NCBI GenBank assembly: GCA_021794205.1
Contig: JAJYRH010000007.1
Location: 32,633 to 96,632, forward strand
Length of the DNA stretch: 64,000 nt
Origin: a bacterium
GTDB taxonomy: Bacteria; Vulcanimicrobiota; Vulcanimicrobiia; Vulcanimicrobiales; Vulcanimicrobiaceae
Direction: 5' to 3'
Positions within the stretch are counted from its first letter, which is position 1; each line of letters opens with the position of its first letter. Both the position numbers and the translations under genes were made by a program. This document shows, piece after piece, positions 42,504 through 52,060 of this stretch. The notes beneath the pieces are model-generated. The model was not told the DNA's origin. It ran no database searches and saw only the letters and a program-made list of their open reading frames with translations.

Positions 42504-43538
42504 TTAGAAGTAGGAGAGCTGGCCGATCTTGTTCCCGGCGCTCTCGCTGAAGTAGATGCGCTGGTCGGGGCCGATCGCCATGGCGAGCGGGCTCGATGCT
42601 GCCGTCGGGATCGCGTATTCAGAGACCGTACCGCCGTTGGAGAGGAATTGCCCGATTTTGTTGCCGGGGATATCGGTGAAGTAGAAATTGCTGTCGGCAC
42701 CCTCGGCGATCGCTCCGATCGTCGGAGAGGAACCGACGGCAACGCCGAGCGTCGTCTCCGTGAGGCCGGTCCCATTGGTGAGCATGCGGCCGATCTTATT
42801 CGTGCCCTGCTCCAAGAACCAGAGTGCGCCATCGGCCCCGCTGAGAATCGAAGTCGGCTTGCTTCCTGCAGAGACGGGGTACTCCGTGACCGTACCGGAG
42901 GTCGTGATCCGACCGATCTTCGCCGCGTTGTACTCGGTGAACCACAGTGCGCCGTCGCTTCCGGCGGTGATGCTCGTCGGATCGGCGTTCGCCGTCGGGA
43001 TCGCGTATTCGGTCACGGTTCCCGAAGTCGTAATGCGGCCGATCTTCGAGCTTCCCGCTTCGGTGAACCAGAGCGCGCCGTCGGAACCTAGGGCGATCCC
43101 CTCGGGCTCCGAGCCCGGCGTCGGTACCTGGTACTCGACGATGGTGGTGCCGGAGGTGTCGATCTTCCCGATTTTATTGCCGTTGAACTCCGTGAACCAA
43201 AGGTTGCCGTCGGGGGCGGCGACGAGGTCGTCGGGCATGGCGTTTGCGGTTGGGAGGGGGTAATCGACCACGGTTCCGGTCGTTTCGAGCTGGCCGATCC
43301 TGTCGGCGCCGCCCTCGGTGAACCAGATCGAACTATTTCCGCCGATCGTCAGGGCGGTTACCCCGGCGGAGCTCGTCGGAATGGCGAACTCTGCGGTGAC
43401 GGAGGGCACCACGGGGGTGGCGGTTGGGGAAGCCGCGGAGGAGATCGGGGTTGCGTGCCCGCACGCCGTCAGCGCGCTGAGAGCGAGGAGCGAGGCAGCG
43501 AACAACACGCCGGAGAGCGTGACCAGCGGACGATACAA
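42504..43538 (-). CDS. Vgb-like beta-propeller lipoprotein
   Basis: A 344-residue lipoprotein. The start is TTG 43538, 9 nt after AAGGAG, giving MYRPLVTLSGVLFAASLL and a lipobox (LTAC). The mature part has about seven repeats of the type GSDGALWFTEAGSSKIGRI followed by TTSGTVTEY, the pattern of virginiamycin B lyase and related propellers. Catalytic residues of true Vgb cannot be confirmed, so it is better called a secreted propeller. It is convergent on fliR and lies inside the flagellar cluster in the opposite direction, which suggests later insertion. Confidence 0.82.
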   Translation of the reverse strand: MYRPLVTLSGVLFAASLLALSALTACGHATPISSAASPTATPVVPSVTAEFAIPTSSAGVTALTIGGNSSIWFTEGGADRIGQLETTGTVVDYPLPTANAMPDDLVAAPDGNLWFTEFNGNKIGKIDTSGTTIVEYQVPTPGSEPEGIALGSDGALWFTEAGSSKIGRITTSGTVTEYAIPTANADPTSITAGSDGALWFTEYNAAKIGRITTSGTVTEYPVSAGSKPTSILSGADGALWFLEQGTNKIGRMLTNGTGLTETTLGVAVGSSPTIGAIAEGADSNFYFTDIPGNKIGQFLSNGGTVSEYAIPTAASSPLAMAIGPDQRIYFSESAGNKIGQLSYF

Positions 43539-43694
43539 CGTGGGAGACTCCTTGTCGCGGTACTTGAAAAGATGCGGGCTTAAGGCCAGCCCCACTCTTT
43601 TATCGTGGAAGGCGCCCATTCCCGCAGGTTTCGGCAAGAAGAAGAGGCGTCGTGGAGGAAATGCCTTTGGGAATGAGCCTGGAGCAAGCGGGCT

Positions 43695-44759
43695 ATGCCG
43701 CGTCCTGAACAAACCGAGCGAGCGACTCCAAAGCGCCTTGAGGAGTCGCGCAAGAAAGGCCAACTCGCCCGAAGCACCGAGCTCGCCGGGGCGGGGATCT
43801 TTTTGGGCGCCATCCTCGCGATGCATTTTTTTGCCGGAAGCGATTTCGGCGGGCTCGGTCCGGGCACGATGGTCGCGCTCAGTCATATCGCCTCCTACGA
43901 TCCGCTCACGATCGATTCCGTCTGGGGCATCTTCGCGAAGACGCTCGGGAGCGTGGTGGTCGTCATGGCGCTGCTCTTCGCAATTGCGTTCGGCTTAGGG
44001 GTTCTTCTCAACGTCGTTCAGGTCGGGCTGCTCTTTACGCTGCAACCCCTGCAACCGAACTTTTCGAAACTCAATCCACTCAGCGGGTTCAAGCGTATTT
44101 TCTCGAAACAGGTCGCGGTCAATCTCCTCAAGCAGTTCATCAAGCTCGGTGCCGTCGCCGTCATTCTCTACTCGACGGTCGCCGGGAATCTCGGCTTTTT
44201 CCTCTCGCTCGGCGAGATGTCGCCCTACGGCGTCTTCGGAGCGGTCGGCTCGCTGATCTACTCGATCACCTTCAAATTCGCGGTGTTGTTGGTAATCGTC
44301 GGCATTCTCGACTATGCCTACGAGCGCTGGAACTTCATGGAAAATCAGAAGATGACCAAGCAAGAGGTCAAAGACGAGATGCGGCAGGCCGAAGGGAACC
44401 CCGAGGTGCGCGGCGCCGTAAAACGTCGCCAGCGCGAATTCGCGCGCCGGCGGATGCTCTCCGCCGTGCCGCGCGCGACGGTCGTCGTTACGAACCCGAC
44501 ACACTTCGCGGTCGCCTTGGAGTGGGATGAGGTCGATATGGAGGCGCCGGTCGTCGTAGCGAAGGGCGCCGATTTGGTAGCTTTACGCATTCGTGAGATC
44601 GCGCGCGAGGCCGGGGTGCCGATATTGGAGAACCCTCCACTCGCACGCACGCTCTACGAGAAGGTCGCGCTCGACCAAATGGTCCCGCCGAACCTTTACG
44701 CAGCCGTCGCGCAGGTGATTGCATTCGTGTACCGGTTAAAGAGAAAGACGATCGCGTAA
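43695..44759 (+). CDS. flhB: Flagellar export switch protein FlhB
   Basis: A 354-residue export-apparatus protein with four membrane helices and a cytoplasmic domain that self-cleaves at NPTH (in VVTNPTHFAVALEW). RATPKRLEESRKKGQLARS at the N-terminus and PILENPPLARTLYEKV at the C-terminus are diagnostic. FliK acts on it to switch export specificity. flhA begins directly after the stop. Confidence 0.96.
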   Translation: MPRPEQTERATPKRLEESRKKGQLARSTELAGAGIFLGAILAMHFFAGSDFGGLGPGTMVALSHIASYDPLTIDSVWGIFAKTLGSVVVVMALLFAIAFGLGVLLNVVQVGLLFTLQPLQPNFSKLNPLSGFKRIFSKQVAVNLLKQFIKLGAVAVILYSTVAGNLGFFLSLGEMSPYGVFGAVGSLIYSITFKFAVLLVIVGILDYAYERWNFMENQKMTKQEVKDEMRQAEGNPEVRGAVKRRQREFARRRMLSAVPRATVVVTNPTHFAVALEWDEVDMEAPVVVAKGADLVALRIREIAREAGVPILENPPLARTLYEKVALDQMVPPNLYAAVAQVIAFVYRLKRKTIA

Positions 44760-46883
44760 ATGGCTTCGGCATCCAGCGCACCGGCGCGTCCGAGCATCGG
44801 CCAGCGAATCGCCGCAACGACCCCGGTCTTCGTCGCCGGGGCGGCGGTGACGCTCGTCTTTTTGATGATCGTTCCGGTGCCGACGCAGGTGCTCGACGCG
44901 CTGCTGACGCTCAATATTACGGGCGCGCTAGTGATTATCGGAACGAGCCTCTACGCCGAAAACGCGCTCTCGTTCTCGGTCTTTCCCACCTTGTTGTTGA
45001 TCGTGACGCTCTTCCGGCTCGCGTTGAACATCACGGCGACGCGCGCGATTCTTACCAACGGCTATGCCGGCGAGGTGATCCAGTTCTTCGGGCAGGTCGT
45101 GATCGGCGGCAACTACGCCGTCGGATTCGTCATTTTTCTCATCTTGGTCGTCATTCAATTCGTCGTCATCACCAACGGCGCAGGGCGCGTCGCCGAAGTC
45201 GCCGCGCGCTTCACCCTCGACGCGATGCCCGGCAAACAGTTGGCGATCGATGCCGATCTCAATGCCGGCCTCATCACGGAGGCAGACGCTCGCCAGCGGC
45301 GCAAAGATATTCAACGTTCGGCGGATTTCTACGGCGCGATGGACGGCGCCAGCAAGTTCGTTCGCGGCGATGCGATCGCCGCGGTCATCATCGTAGCGAT
45401 CAATATTATCGGCGGCTTTATTATCGGCGTCGTACAGTTGCACTACACCTTGCTGCAGTCGCTCTCGACCTTCACGCTACTCACCGTCGGCGAAGGCATC
45501 GTGACGCAGGTTCCGGCGCTGTTGATCTCGACCGCAACCGGTATCATCGTCACTCGCGCGGCAGCCGAATCCGATTTCGGCGGCGAACTCACCAAGCAGC
45601 TCAATTCGCAACCGCTCGCCATCCTTATCGCGGCGGTGATGACGGGCGTCTTCGGCATCGTCGGCCTCGCGCGCTTCTTCATGTTGCCGATGTCGGCGTT
45701 ACTGTTTTTCTATTATTTCTCGCGCCGCCGTGCGGCCTCGCCTGCGGTGCAAGCCGCCGCCGCGGCGGCGAAAGCCGCTGCGACGGCAAAAAATGCTCCG
45801 GCAAAGCCCGCCGAGAGCGTGGTGCCGTTGCTCTCCTACGATCCGATGGAGCTCGAGATCGGCTTCGGCCTCATTCCGCTCGTCGACGTCAACCAGGGCG
45901 GCGATTTACTCGAACGCGTCACGCTCATTCGGCGCCAGGCGGCGCGCGAACTCGGCATCGTGATGCCGCCGATTCGCGTTCGCGACAACCTACAGCTCAA
46001 GCCCAGTGCGTACAGCGTGAAAATTTACGGTTTGGAAGTGGCGCAGGCCGAGGTGATGGTGAGTCGGCTTCTCGCGATGAACCCGGGCACCGCAACGCAG
46101 CCGCTCGACGGCATCGCCACGAAAGAGCCGGCGTTTGGATTGCCGGCGCTCTGGATCCCCGAATCGCTGCGCTCCGAAGCGGAGATGGCGGGCTACACGG
46201 TGATCGATCCGACCAGCGTGATCGCCACCCACCTCACCGAACTCATCCGTTCGCACGCTCCCGATCTGCTCGGCCGCCAAGAGACCTCGGCATTGCTCGA
46301 CAATATCAAAACGCATTACCCGGTGGTCGTGGAAGAATTGGTACCGGGGCTGCTCTCGGTCGGCGAGGTGCAGCGCGTCCTGCAGAACTTGCTGCGCGAG
46401 CGGATTCCGATTCGCAACCTCGTCCTCATCCTCGAAACGATGGCCGATGCGGCTCGCAACAGCAAAGATATCGATTTCCTCACCGAGCGCGTTCGTGCGG
46501 CGCTCGCGCGTCATATCTCCTCGGAGTACGCCGAAGAGGGCTTGCTCTCGGTCATCACCGTCGATCCGCGGCTCGAGGCGTTACTCGCCGAAGCGGTGCG
46601 GCGAGGCGAAGATGCCTATGCATTGCTCGACCCAGCGACGATCTCGCGCGTCTATTCGTCCCTCTCTCGTCAGATCTCGATCGCGCAGAATGCGGGTCTG
46701 CAGCCGATCGTACTCGCATCACCCTCGGTACGTCTCGCACTCAAGCGGCTCACCGAACGCGCCGCACCCAACCTCGTCGTTCTTTCTTACTCTGAAATCG
46801 CTCCGGGACTCCGCGTCGAATCGATCGGCCAGGTCTCGGCAACCGATGAAACCAGTTCAGCACCCATGGGGTCGGGAGTCTAA
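44760..46883 (+). CDS. flhA: Flagellar export protein FlhA
   Basis: A 707-residue export-gate protein. Eight N-terminal membrane helices span about 1-320, with the conserved loop GAMDGASKFVRGDAIAAVII. The cytoplasmic domain (about 350-700) docks chaperone-substrate complexes (LTELIRSHAPDLLGRQE, YPVVVEELVPGLLSVGEVQ). Starts at the nucleotide after the flhB TAA. Confidence 0.96.
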   Translation: MASASSAPARPSIGQRIAATTPVFVAGAAVTLVFLMIVPVPTQVLDALLTLNITGALVIIGTSLYAENALSFSVFPTLLLIVTLFRLALNITATRAILTNGYAGEVIQFFGQVVIGGNYAVGFVIFLILVVIQFVVITNGAGRVAEVAARFTLDAMPGKQLAIDADLNAGLITEADARQRRKDIQRSADFYGAMDGASKFVRGDAIAAVIIVAINIIGGFIIGVVQLHYTLLQSLSTFTLLTVGEGIVTQVPALLISTATGIIVTRAAAESDFGGELTKQLNSQPLAILIAAVMTGVFGIVGLARFFMLPMSALLFFYYFSRRRAASPAVQAAAAAAKAAATAKNAPAKPAESVVPLLSYDPMELEIGFGLIPLVDVNQGGDLLERVTLIRRQAARELGIVMPPIRVRDNLQLKPSAYSVKIYGLEVAQAEVMVSRLLAMNPGTATQPLDGIATKEPAFGLPALWIPESLRSEAEMAGYTVIDPTSVIATHLTELIRSHAPDLLGRQETSALLDNIKTHYPVVVEELVPGLLSVGEVQRVLQNLLRERIPIRNLVLILETMADAARNSKDIDFLTERVRAALARHISSEYAEEGLLSVITVDPRLEALLAEAVRRGEDAYALLDPATISRVYSSLSRQISIAQNAGLQPIVLASPSVRLALKRLTERAAPNLVVLSYSEIAPGLRVESIGQVSATDETSSAPMGSGV

Positions 46884-47564
46884 ATGCTCAAATCGTTGTT
46901 TTCTCGCGGACCTTCTATTCCGGCGTCGAAGCTGCCGAGCGCGAACGCCTTCGTCGACATCGTCGTTGCAGGACGCGCCTCGCGCTCCGTCTCCGTCGAC
47001 GCGGTCACGGCGAAAGGCATCGTCGTTCGCGGCGCGATCGGGCGCGCTGGGGAGAGCGCCGTCTTGCTCTACGATTCGGGGAGCGGCCGCCTTCGCGCCG
47101 CAACCAAGATTATCGGGGCGAGTGGGGACCGCACGACGCTGGCGATGCCGGCGCGCGTGACTCCCGCCTCGGCCTCGCCCGGCGGCTCCGGCGGCGGCGC
47201 GCAGAAGCGACAGACGGTGCGGCTCGATGCGCTCGTTCCGGGCATGTGGCGCTTCGCTCCCGGAGGCAAGGGGACCGGCGAGTTCGTAAAGGCGAATATC
47301 CGCGATATCAGCCGCGGAGGCTGCTCGCTGATCCTCGACCGCGAACTCAAGCGTGGCACGAGCGTCGAGGTGCAGTTGCGCTTGCGCGAGAACGGGGCGC
47401 CGCTCGTCCTCCTCGGCGAGGTGATGCGTCAGGAGCGTATCGCGAGCTCGGGGCGTTTTTCGCACGGCCTGCGCTTTCATGGAATCCGCCCCGAGGAAGA
47501 CCATGCGATCGTGGAATTCATCAATCGTAAGCAGGCCGAGTTGCGGAGCCGGGGGCTTGCGTGA
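46884..47564 (+). CDS. PilZ-domain protein (YcgR-like)
   Basis: A 226-residue protein with an N-terminal YcgR-like region and a C-terminal PilZ domain (NIRDISRGGCSLILDRELKRG). The upstream arginine motif of classic c-di-GMP binders (RxxxR) is not clear here; QKRQTVRLDALVPG is the candidate. PilZ proteins of this type act as c-di-GMP brakes on the flagellar motor. It lies directly after flhA in the flagellar operon. Confidence 0.82.
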   Translation: MLKSLFSRGPSIPASKLPSANAFVDIVVAGRASRSVSVDAVTAKGIVVRGAIGRAGESAVLLYDSGSGRLRAATKIIGASGDRTTLAMPARVTPASASPGGSGGGAQKRQTVRLDALVPGMWRFAPGGKGTGEFVKANIRDISRGGCSLILDRELKRGTSVEVQLRLRENGAPLVLLGEVMRQERIASSGRFSHGLRFHGIRPEEDHAIVEFINRKQAELRSRGLA

Positions 47565-47645
47565 CCGACGGCGAAGATGGTGCCCAGAGGGGCCTTGCCG
47601 CCTCAGCGGTGAATTATCATTGCACCTTCGCTCTGGGAGTTTTTG

Positions 47646-48008
47646 ATGAGTAAAAAGGTCCTCATCGTCGATGATGCCGTCGTCATGCGTATGATGATCA
47701 AGGGTATTCTCTCCAAACACGGCTACGAAGTCGTTGGAGAGGCCCAAAACGGCGTCGAGGCGGTCGATAAGTACAAACAATTGCAACCCGATTTGGTGAC
47801 GATGGACATGGTTATGCCGGAGATGGACGGGATAACGGCGGTCCGTCAGATCATGTCGATGGACCCCAATGCTAAGATCATCATGTGCACCTCGATGGGG
47901 CAGCAGGCACTCGTCGTCGAAGCGATTCAAGCTGGGGCGAAATCCTTCATTACCAAGCCCTTCCAACCGCCGAAAATCCTCGAAACCATTTCGAAGGTGC
48001 TCGCGTGA
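47646..48008 (+). CDS. cheY: Chemotaxis response regulator CheY
   Basis: A 120-residue single receiver domain. Acidic pocket Asp9-Asp10 (VLIVDDAVVMR), phospho-acceptor Asp54 (VTMDMVMPEMDG), Thr in MCTSMGQ and Lys in FITKPFQPP. Phosphorylated by CheA, it binds FliM. The ATG at 47646 is preceded by GGGAG; a TTG one codon earlier is possible. Overlaps cheC. Confidence 0.95.
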   Translation: MSKKVLIVDDAVVMRMMIKGILSKHGYEVVGEAQNGVEAVDKYKQLQPDLVTMDMVMPEMDGITAVRQIMSMDPNAKIIMCTSMGQQALVVEAIQAGAKSFITKPFQPPKILETISKVLA

Positions 48009-48616
48009 GCCATCAAGGCATGAATCTCACCGACCTCCAGAAAGACGCGCTAAAGGAAGTCGGCAATATCGGCGCCGGGCATGCCGCCACGGCGCTCTCG
48101 CAGCTGCTCAATGCGAAGATCAATTTAAGCGAGCCGCGCATCGACGTTATTAAATTCCGCGATCTCGCGACGCGCGTCGGACACGAGAATCGCACCGTCG
48201 CTGCGTTGCATATGTACGTTCGCGGTGAGGCGCCGGGGCAGATGGTCGTTCTTTTCGACCGCGAGCAGGCGCTCGATTTCGTCAGCCAGTTCCTCCATCG
48301 CGTTATCGGGGATATTCAGATCTTCGATTCCATCGCCGACTCGACGCTCAAGGAACTGGGAAATATCATCGCGGGTTCGTATCTGACCGCGATCATCCAG
48401 CTGACCAGCGTGAATTTGCTTCCCTCGGTCCCGACGCTCTCCTATGGGACCATCCAGGCGGCGTTTCGCACGTTAATGTCGATTTTGCCGGATCAGGATG
48501 TCTTTCTCATCGAGAGCAGTTTCCTCGATAAAGACAAGGAAGTTGCCGGCCAGTTCATCATGATCCCGGAGACCGGCTCGCTCACCCCACTGCTCTCGGC
48601 GTTCGGCGTCGAGTAG
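48005..48616 (+). CDS. cheC: CheY-P phosphatase CheC
   Basis: A 203-residue protein with two CheC active-site motifs: LKEVGNIGAGHAATALSQLL near the N-terminus and LKELGNIIAGSYLTAIIQL in the middle. Both keep the Glu and Asn that hydrolyse CheY-P. The GTG at 48005 overlaps the cheY stop; an ATG five codons later is an alternative. The presence of CheC together with a FliY-like switch is typical of Gram-positive-type chemotaxis. Confidence 0.94.
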   Translation: MSHQGMNLTDLQKDALKEVGNIGAGHAATALSQLLNAKINLSEPRIDVIKFRDLATRVGHENRTVAALHMYVRGEAPGQMVVLFDREQALDFVSQFLHRVIGDIQIFDSIADSTLKELGNIIAGSYLTAIIQLTSVNLLPSVPTLSYGTIQAAFRTLMSILPDQDVFLIESSFLDKDKEVAGQFIMIPETGSLTPLLSAFGVE

Positions 48617-48656
48617 GCCGTTCCGGCTGTACCGAACGAGCGCTTGAGGATCGCCG

Positions 48657-50588
48657 ATGTCCGACGAACCATTCGATAAAGAAGAGTTCGTTGCGTACTT
48701 CCGCGACGAAGCCGAAGAACTATTGCAGCAGATCGATGGCGATCTGCTGCGTCTAGAAGAGTTCGTCGATAGCGGGCAGGCCGATCCCGAGATCGTCAAC
48801 TCGCTTTTTCGGGCGCTCCATACCATTAAGGGAAGCTCCGGAATGCTCGGCTTCACCGAGGTTCAGGGGCTCGCGCATAAGTTAGAGAATCTCTGCGATT
48901 TACTGCGCAAAGAGCGAATGCCGCTCTCCGAAGGGAGCGTCGAGTTCCTTTTTTCCGGGCGCGACTTTTTAACCGATCTCGTGCAGGCGGCGATCGGGCA
49001 GAGCGCGCCGCCGAGCGGACTCAATGAGTTCACCGGTCGGCTCGACCAGTTTGTTGCGATCTATAACGAAACCTCGAACGTCATCGAAGGCAAGGCCCCC
49101 GATCGCAGCGAGGGCGCAACCCCCGTCGGCAGCGAGCCGATGAACGAAGCAGAGATCGCCGCATTTGAGGCCGAGATCGAGCGCATGCTCGCCGAAGCGG
49201 CGGCGACGGCCGCCCCTACCGCTCCGGCGACTCCGGCTGAGAGCGCCGCCGCGCCTTCAGCGGCGACGGCAAAAGCGGTACCGGCGCGCGGAAACGGCGA
49301 GAGTGCCGACGCCAAAAAAGGTTCCGCACAGGGGAAGCGGAGTTCGCTCGCCCAGACGATTCGCGTCGATATCGACCGGCTCGACGCCCTCTTGAACCTC
49401 GTCGGCGAACTCGTCATCAACCGCACGCGTATCTCCGACATCGCGACGACGCTCGGGCGGCTGATGGGCGACCGGGCGCTGAACGCATCGATCGGATTGA
49501 TCGGGCCGCTCTCGAAAGATCTCGCCGATAGCGCGGCGCTCTTGGCGCGAACGACCAACGAGATTCAAGAATCGATCATGAAGGTCCGCATGGTCCCGAT
49601 CGGTCAGGTCTTCGACCGCTTCCCTCGCACCGTCCGCGACGTTGCGAAGGCGCGCGGCAAAGAGGTGCAACTTCAGATTTCGGGTGCCGATACCGATCTC
49701 GATAAGACGATCGTCGACGAGGTCGGCGAACCGCTCATGCATTTGCTACGGAATTGCGTCGATCACGGCATCGAGGCCCCCGACGAGCGCGAACGGCAAG
49801 GAAAACCGCGCATGGGGACGATCTCGCTGAATGCCTATCACGAAGGCAACCAGATCATCATCGAGATCTCCGACGATGGTGGCGGTATCAATCTCGATAA
49901 AGTCCGCGCGAAGGCAATCAAGAATGGGCTCATCGGCACCGAAGATCGCCTCACCGATCGCGAACTCATCGAGCTCATTTTTACCCCCGGCTTTTCGACG
50001 GCGGAAGAGGTCTCCGACGTGAGCGGCCGCGGCGTCGGGATGGATGTCGTCAAGCGAAACATCACGAAGCTCAAGGGAATTTTCGATGTCGATTCCGCGC
50101 CCGGACAAGGCACGCGCTTCACGATTAAGTTACCGCTGACGCTGGCGATCATTCAAGCCTTGCTCGTGCGCGTCGTCGACGAACTCTACGCAATTCCGCT
50201 CGATTCGGTGATCGAATCGCAGCGCGTGGAGATGCCCGACGTACGCACGGTCCACGGCTCGGAGGTCATCACGCTGCGCGGCCAGGTCGTGCCGTTGCTC
50301 CGCATCGCCGATTTCTTCGAACTCGGCGGCGAGCGCGACCCCGAGAAGGTGATGATCGTGATCGTCGGCCTCCAGGGGCGTCAGGTTGGGCTCGTCGTCG
50401 ATTCCTTCGAGGGCGAACAAGAGATCGTTATCAAGCCGCTCTCCGACGTCGTCGGGCGGATACCGGGAATCTCCGGCGCGACGATTCTCGGCAATGGGTC
50501 GATTTCGTTGATTATCGACGTACATTCACTCGTGAGCGATGCCTATGCCGGGGGCAAGGTAACGCGAGCGGAGTTTTCGGGGGTATAA
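48657..50588 (+). CDS. cheA: Chemotaxis histidine kinase CheA
   Basis: A 643-residue kinase. P1 Hpt domain with His55 (ALHTIKGSSGMLGF); an Ala/Pro-rich linker (about 160-235); dimerisation domain P3; ATPase P4 with N-box LLRNCVDHGIEAPDE, G1 SDDGGGINL and G2 GRGVGMDVVK; and a CheW-like P5 regulatory domain to the end. A P2 CheY-binding domain is not obvious. It passes receptor signals to CheY. Confidence 0.96.
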   Translation: MSDEPFDKEEFVAYFRDEAEELLQQIDGDLLRLEEFVDSGQADPEIVNSLFRALHTIKGSSGMLGFTEVQGLAHKLENLCDLLRKERMPLSEGSVEFLFSGRDFLTDLVQAAIGQSAPPSGLNEFTGRLDQFVAIYNETSNVIEGKAPDRSEGATPVGSEPMNEAEIAAFEAEIERMLAEAAATAAPTAPATPAESAAAPSAATAKAVPARGNGESADAKKGSAQGKRSSLAQTIRVDIDRLDALLNLVGELVINRTRISDIATTLGRLMGDRALNASIGLIGPLSKDLADSAALLARTTNEIQESIMKVRMVPIGQVFDRFPRTVRDVAKARGKEVQLQISGADTDLDKTIVDEVGEPLMHLLRNCVDHGIEAPDERERQGKPRMGTISLNAYHEGNQIIIEISDDGGGINLDKVRAKAIKNGLIGTEDRLTDRELIELIFTPGFSTAEEVSDVSGRGVGMDVVKRNITKLKGIFDVDSAPGQGTRFTIKLPLTLAIIQALLVRVVDELYAIPLDSVIESQRVEMPDVRTVHGSEVITLRGQVVPLLRIADFFELGGERDPEKVMIVIVGLQGRQVGLVVDSFEGEQEIVIKPLSDVVGRIPGISGATILGNGSISLIIDVHSLVSDAYAGGKVTRAEFSGV

Positions 50589-50593
50589 CGTTT

Positions 50594-51100
50594 ATGATGG
50601 CCGAGCAACGAGAAGAGAAGAAGCAACAGTACTCGGGCGAGACCTTTCAGGTCGTCTCGTTCCGTTTGGGCGGCGAAGAGTACGGCGTCGATATCTCGCA
50701 AGTTCAAGAAATCATCCGCATGGTCGAGATCACGCACGTTCCGCGCGCCCCGCGCTTCATGGAAGGCGTCATCAACCTGCGCGGCCAGTTGATTCCCATC
50801 ATCGACCTCCGCACGCGCTTCGGCATGAATCGCGCCGACCACACGAAATCGACGCGTATCATCGTCACGGATATCGGCAGCAAGCGAGTCGGTATCGTCG
50901 TCGACAGCGTCTCCGAAGTGCTCAACATTCCGGTCGAAAACGTTGAGGACGCTCCCGAGATGGTCGCCGGCATCGGCACCGAGTACATTCAGGGCGTCGG
51001 CAAGGTCGATACGCGGTTAATTATTCTTCTCGACCTGAGCAAAGTGATTACCTCCGAGGAGAAACAGGCGCTCGATAGCGTCGACGAGGCGGCGGAGTAG
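50594..51100 (+). CDS. cheW: Chemotaxis coupling protein CheW
   Basis: A 168-residue adaptor that joins receptors to CheA. FQVVSFRLGGEEYGVDISQV, HVPRAPRFMEGVINLRGQLIPIIDLR (in parts) and the final EEKQALDSV are typical. It begins 5 nt after cheA at an ATGATG pair. No receptor (MCP), CheR or CheB gene is in the window. Confidence 0.95.
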   Translation: MMAEQREEKKQQYSGETFQVVSFRLGGEEYGVDISQVQEIIRMVEITHVPRAPRFMEGVINLRGQLIPIIDLRTRFGMNRADHTKSTRIIVTDIGSKRVGIVVDSVSEVLNIPVENVEDAPEMVAGIGTEYIQGVGKVDTRLIILLDLSKVITSEEKQALDSVDEAAE

Positions 51101-51159
51101 CCCGCGCCGAAACGATTCCCCCGGCCGGGCCGTTCCGGTACTGAGGAGAATCGATTCCC

Positions 51160-52056
51160 ATGAAATTTCGTTCGCGACTACTTGGATCTCTCGCCGCCCT
51201 CGCGCTCGGCGCGCTGATCGTGCCCGGTGCGCTCCGGGCGCAGCAGAGCGCGCCTGCTGTGGGGCAAGGCACGACCGCGAAGAGTTCCGGTACGGCGAGC
51301 GACGGAACGGGCGATCGCGCGGCCAAAACTGAACTACATCTCCCCGTTATCGTCCACGTGATCGCGCGTCCGCTCTGCAGCGGGCTGCATCAAGCCGTCG
51401 CACCGGCGATCGGATTGATGCTGCAGAACAATGCGATTATCGCCAAAAGTCAGCCGCTCTTTAACGATTACGTTCGTTATAATATCAGCGGCAAGACGAG
51501 CGCTACCGCCCGTCAACTCGCTCAGGTGAAAATGGAATACCTCGTCGGACCGTTGGTGAAGAATACGGAAGCGATCGACAAACTGCTTGCCAACGACGCG
51601 ATTTTCCACAGCGGGAATGGATACGATTCGCAGGAGTTGGCAAAACTGAAAGCCGGGCTGCTCCGCGCGCTCAACACACAGAAGTTTGCGCTCGACTTGA
51701 TCAACGGCTTCGTCGCAACCAAGCAGATGGCGAACATGCAGCATGCCGGATTTGAATATATCGGCGCGATCAACGGCGCCCAGGAACTCAAAACGAATCC
51801 GATTGCGACGGCGACGCCGAACTCGGCGTTCTACAACAACAATTACGCCGGTCTCGCGCCGCGGCAGCTCGACCCGACGCTACTCGACATGCGCAACGTT
51901 CCGGGATTGAGCCTCGGTTATAACCCGATCCGCGCGGTTGCAAATGCCATGCGCTGGACGCGCCGCGAGATGACGAAACGGCAGGATGCGGTCGCTCCGC
52001 AGATCATCCAGGCCGCCCATATCTGCACCGGCGCTCCTCCGCACAAGCAACCGTAG
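51160..52056 (+). CDS. Secreted protein of unknown function
   Basis: A 298-residue protein with a clear signal peptide (MKFRSRLLGSLAALALGALI, cleavage after LRAQQ region) and GAGGAG before the ATG. The mature part is mostly helical; it has two cysteines far apart (ARPLCSGLH and AHICTGAPP) that could form a disulfide. No family recognised. It follows the chemotaxis genes but has its own ribosome-binding site and may be unrelated. It is convergent on the LCP gene, with a 9-bp hairpin at 52063-52089. Confidence 0.75.
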   Translation: MKFRSRLLGSLAALALGALIVPGALRAQQSAPAVGQGTTAKSSGTASDGTGDRAAKTELHLPVIVHVIARPLCSGLHQAVAPAIGLMLQNNAIIAKSQPLFNDYVRYNISGKTSATARQLAQVKMEYLVGPLVKNTEAIDKLLANDAIFHSGNGYDSQELAKLKAGLLRALNTQKFALDLINGFVATKQMANMQHAGFEYIGAINGAQELKTNPIATATPNSAFYNNNYAGLAPRQLDPTLLDMRNVPGLSLGYNPIRAVANAMRWTRREMTKRQDAVAPQIIQAAHICTGAPPHKQP

Positions 52057-52060
52057 CCAA

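Noticed and set aside
43651..43700. 15-codon frame just before flhB with GGAGG upstream
   Set aside because: Spacing between GGAGG and its ATG is too short and the frame has no other support; it may only reflect the flhB leader.
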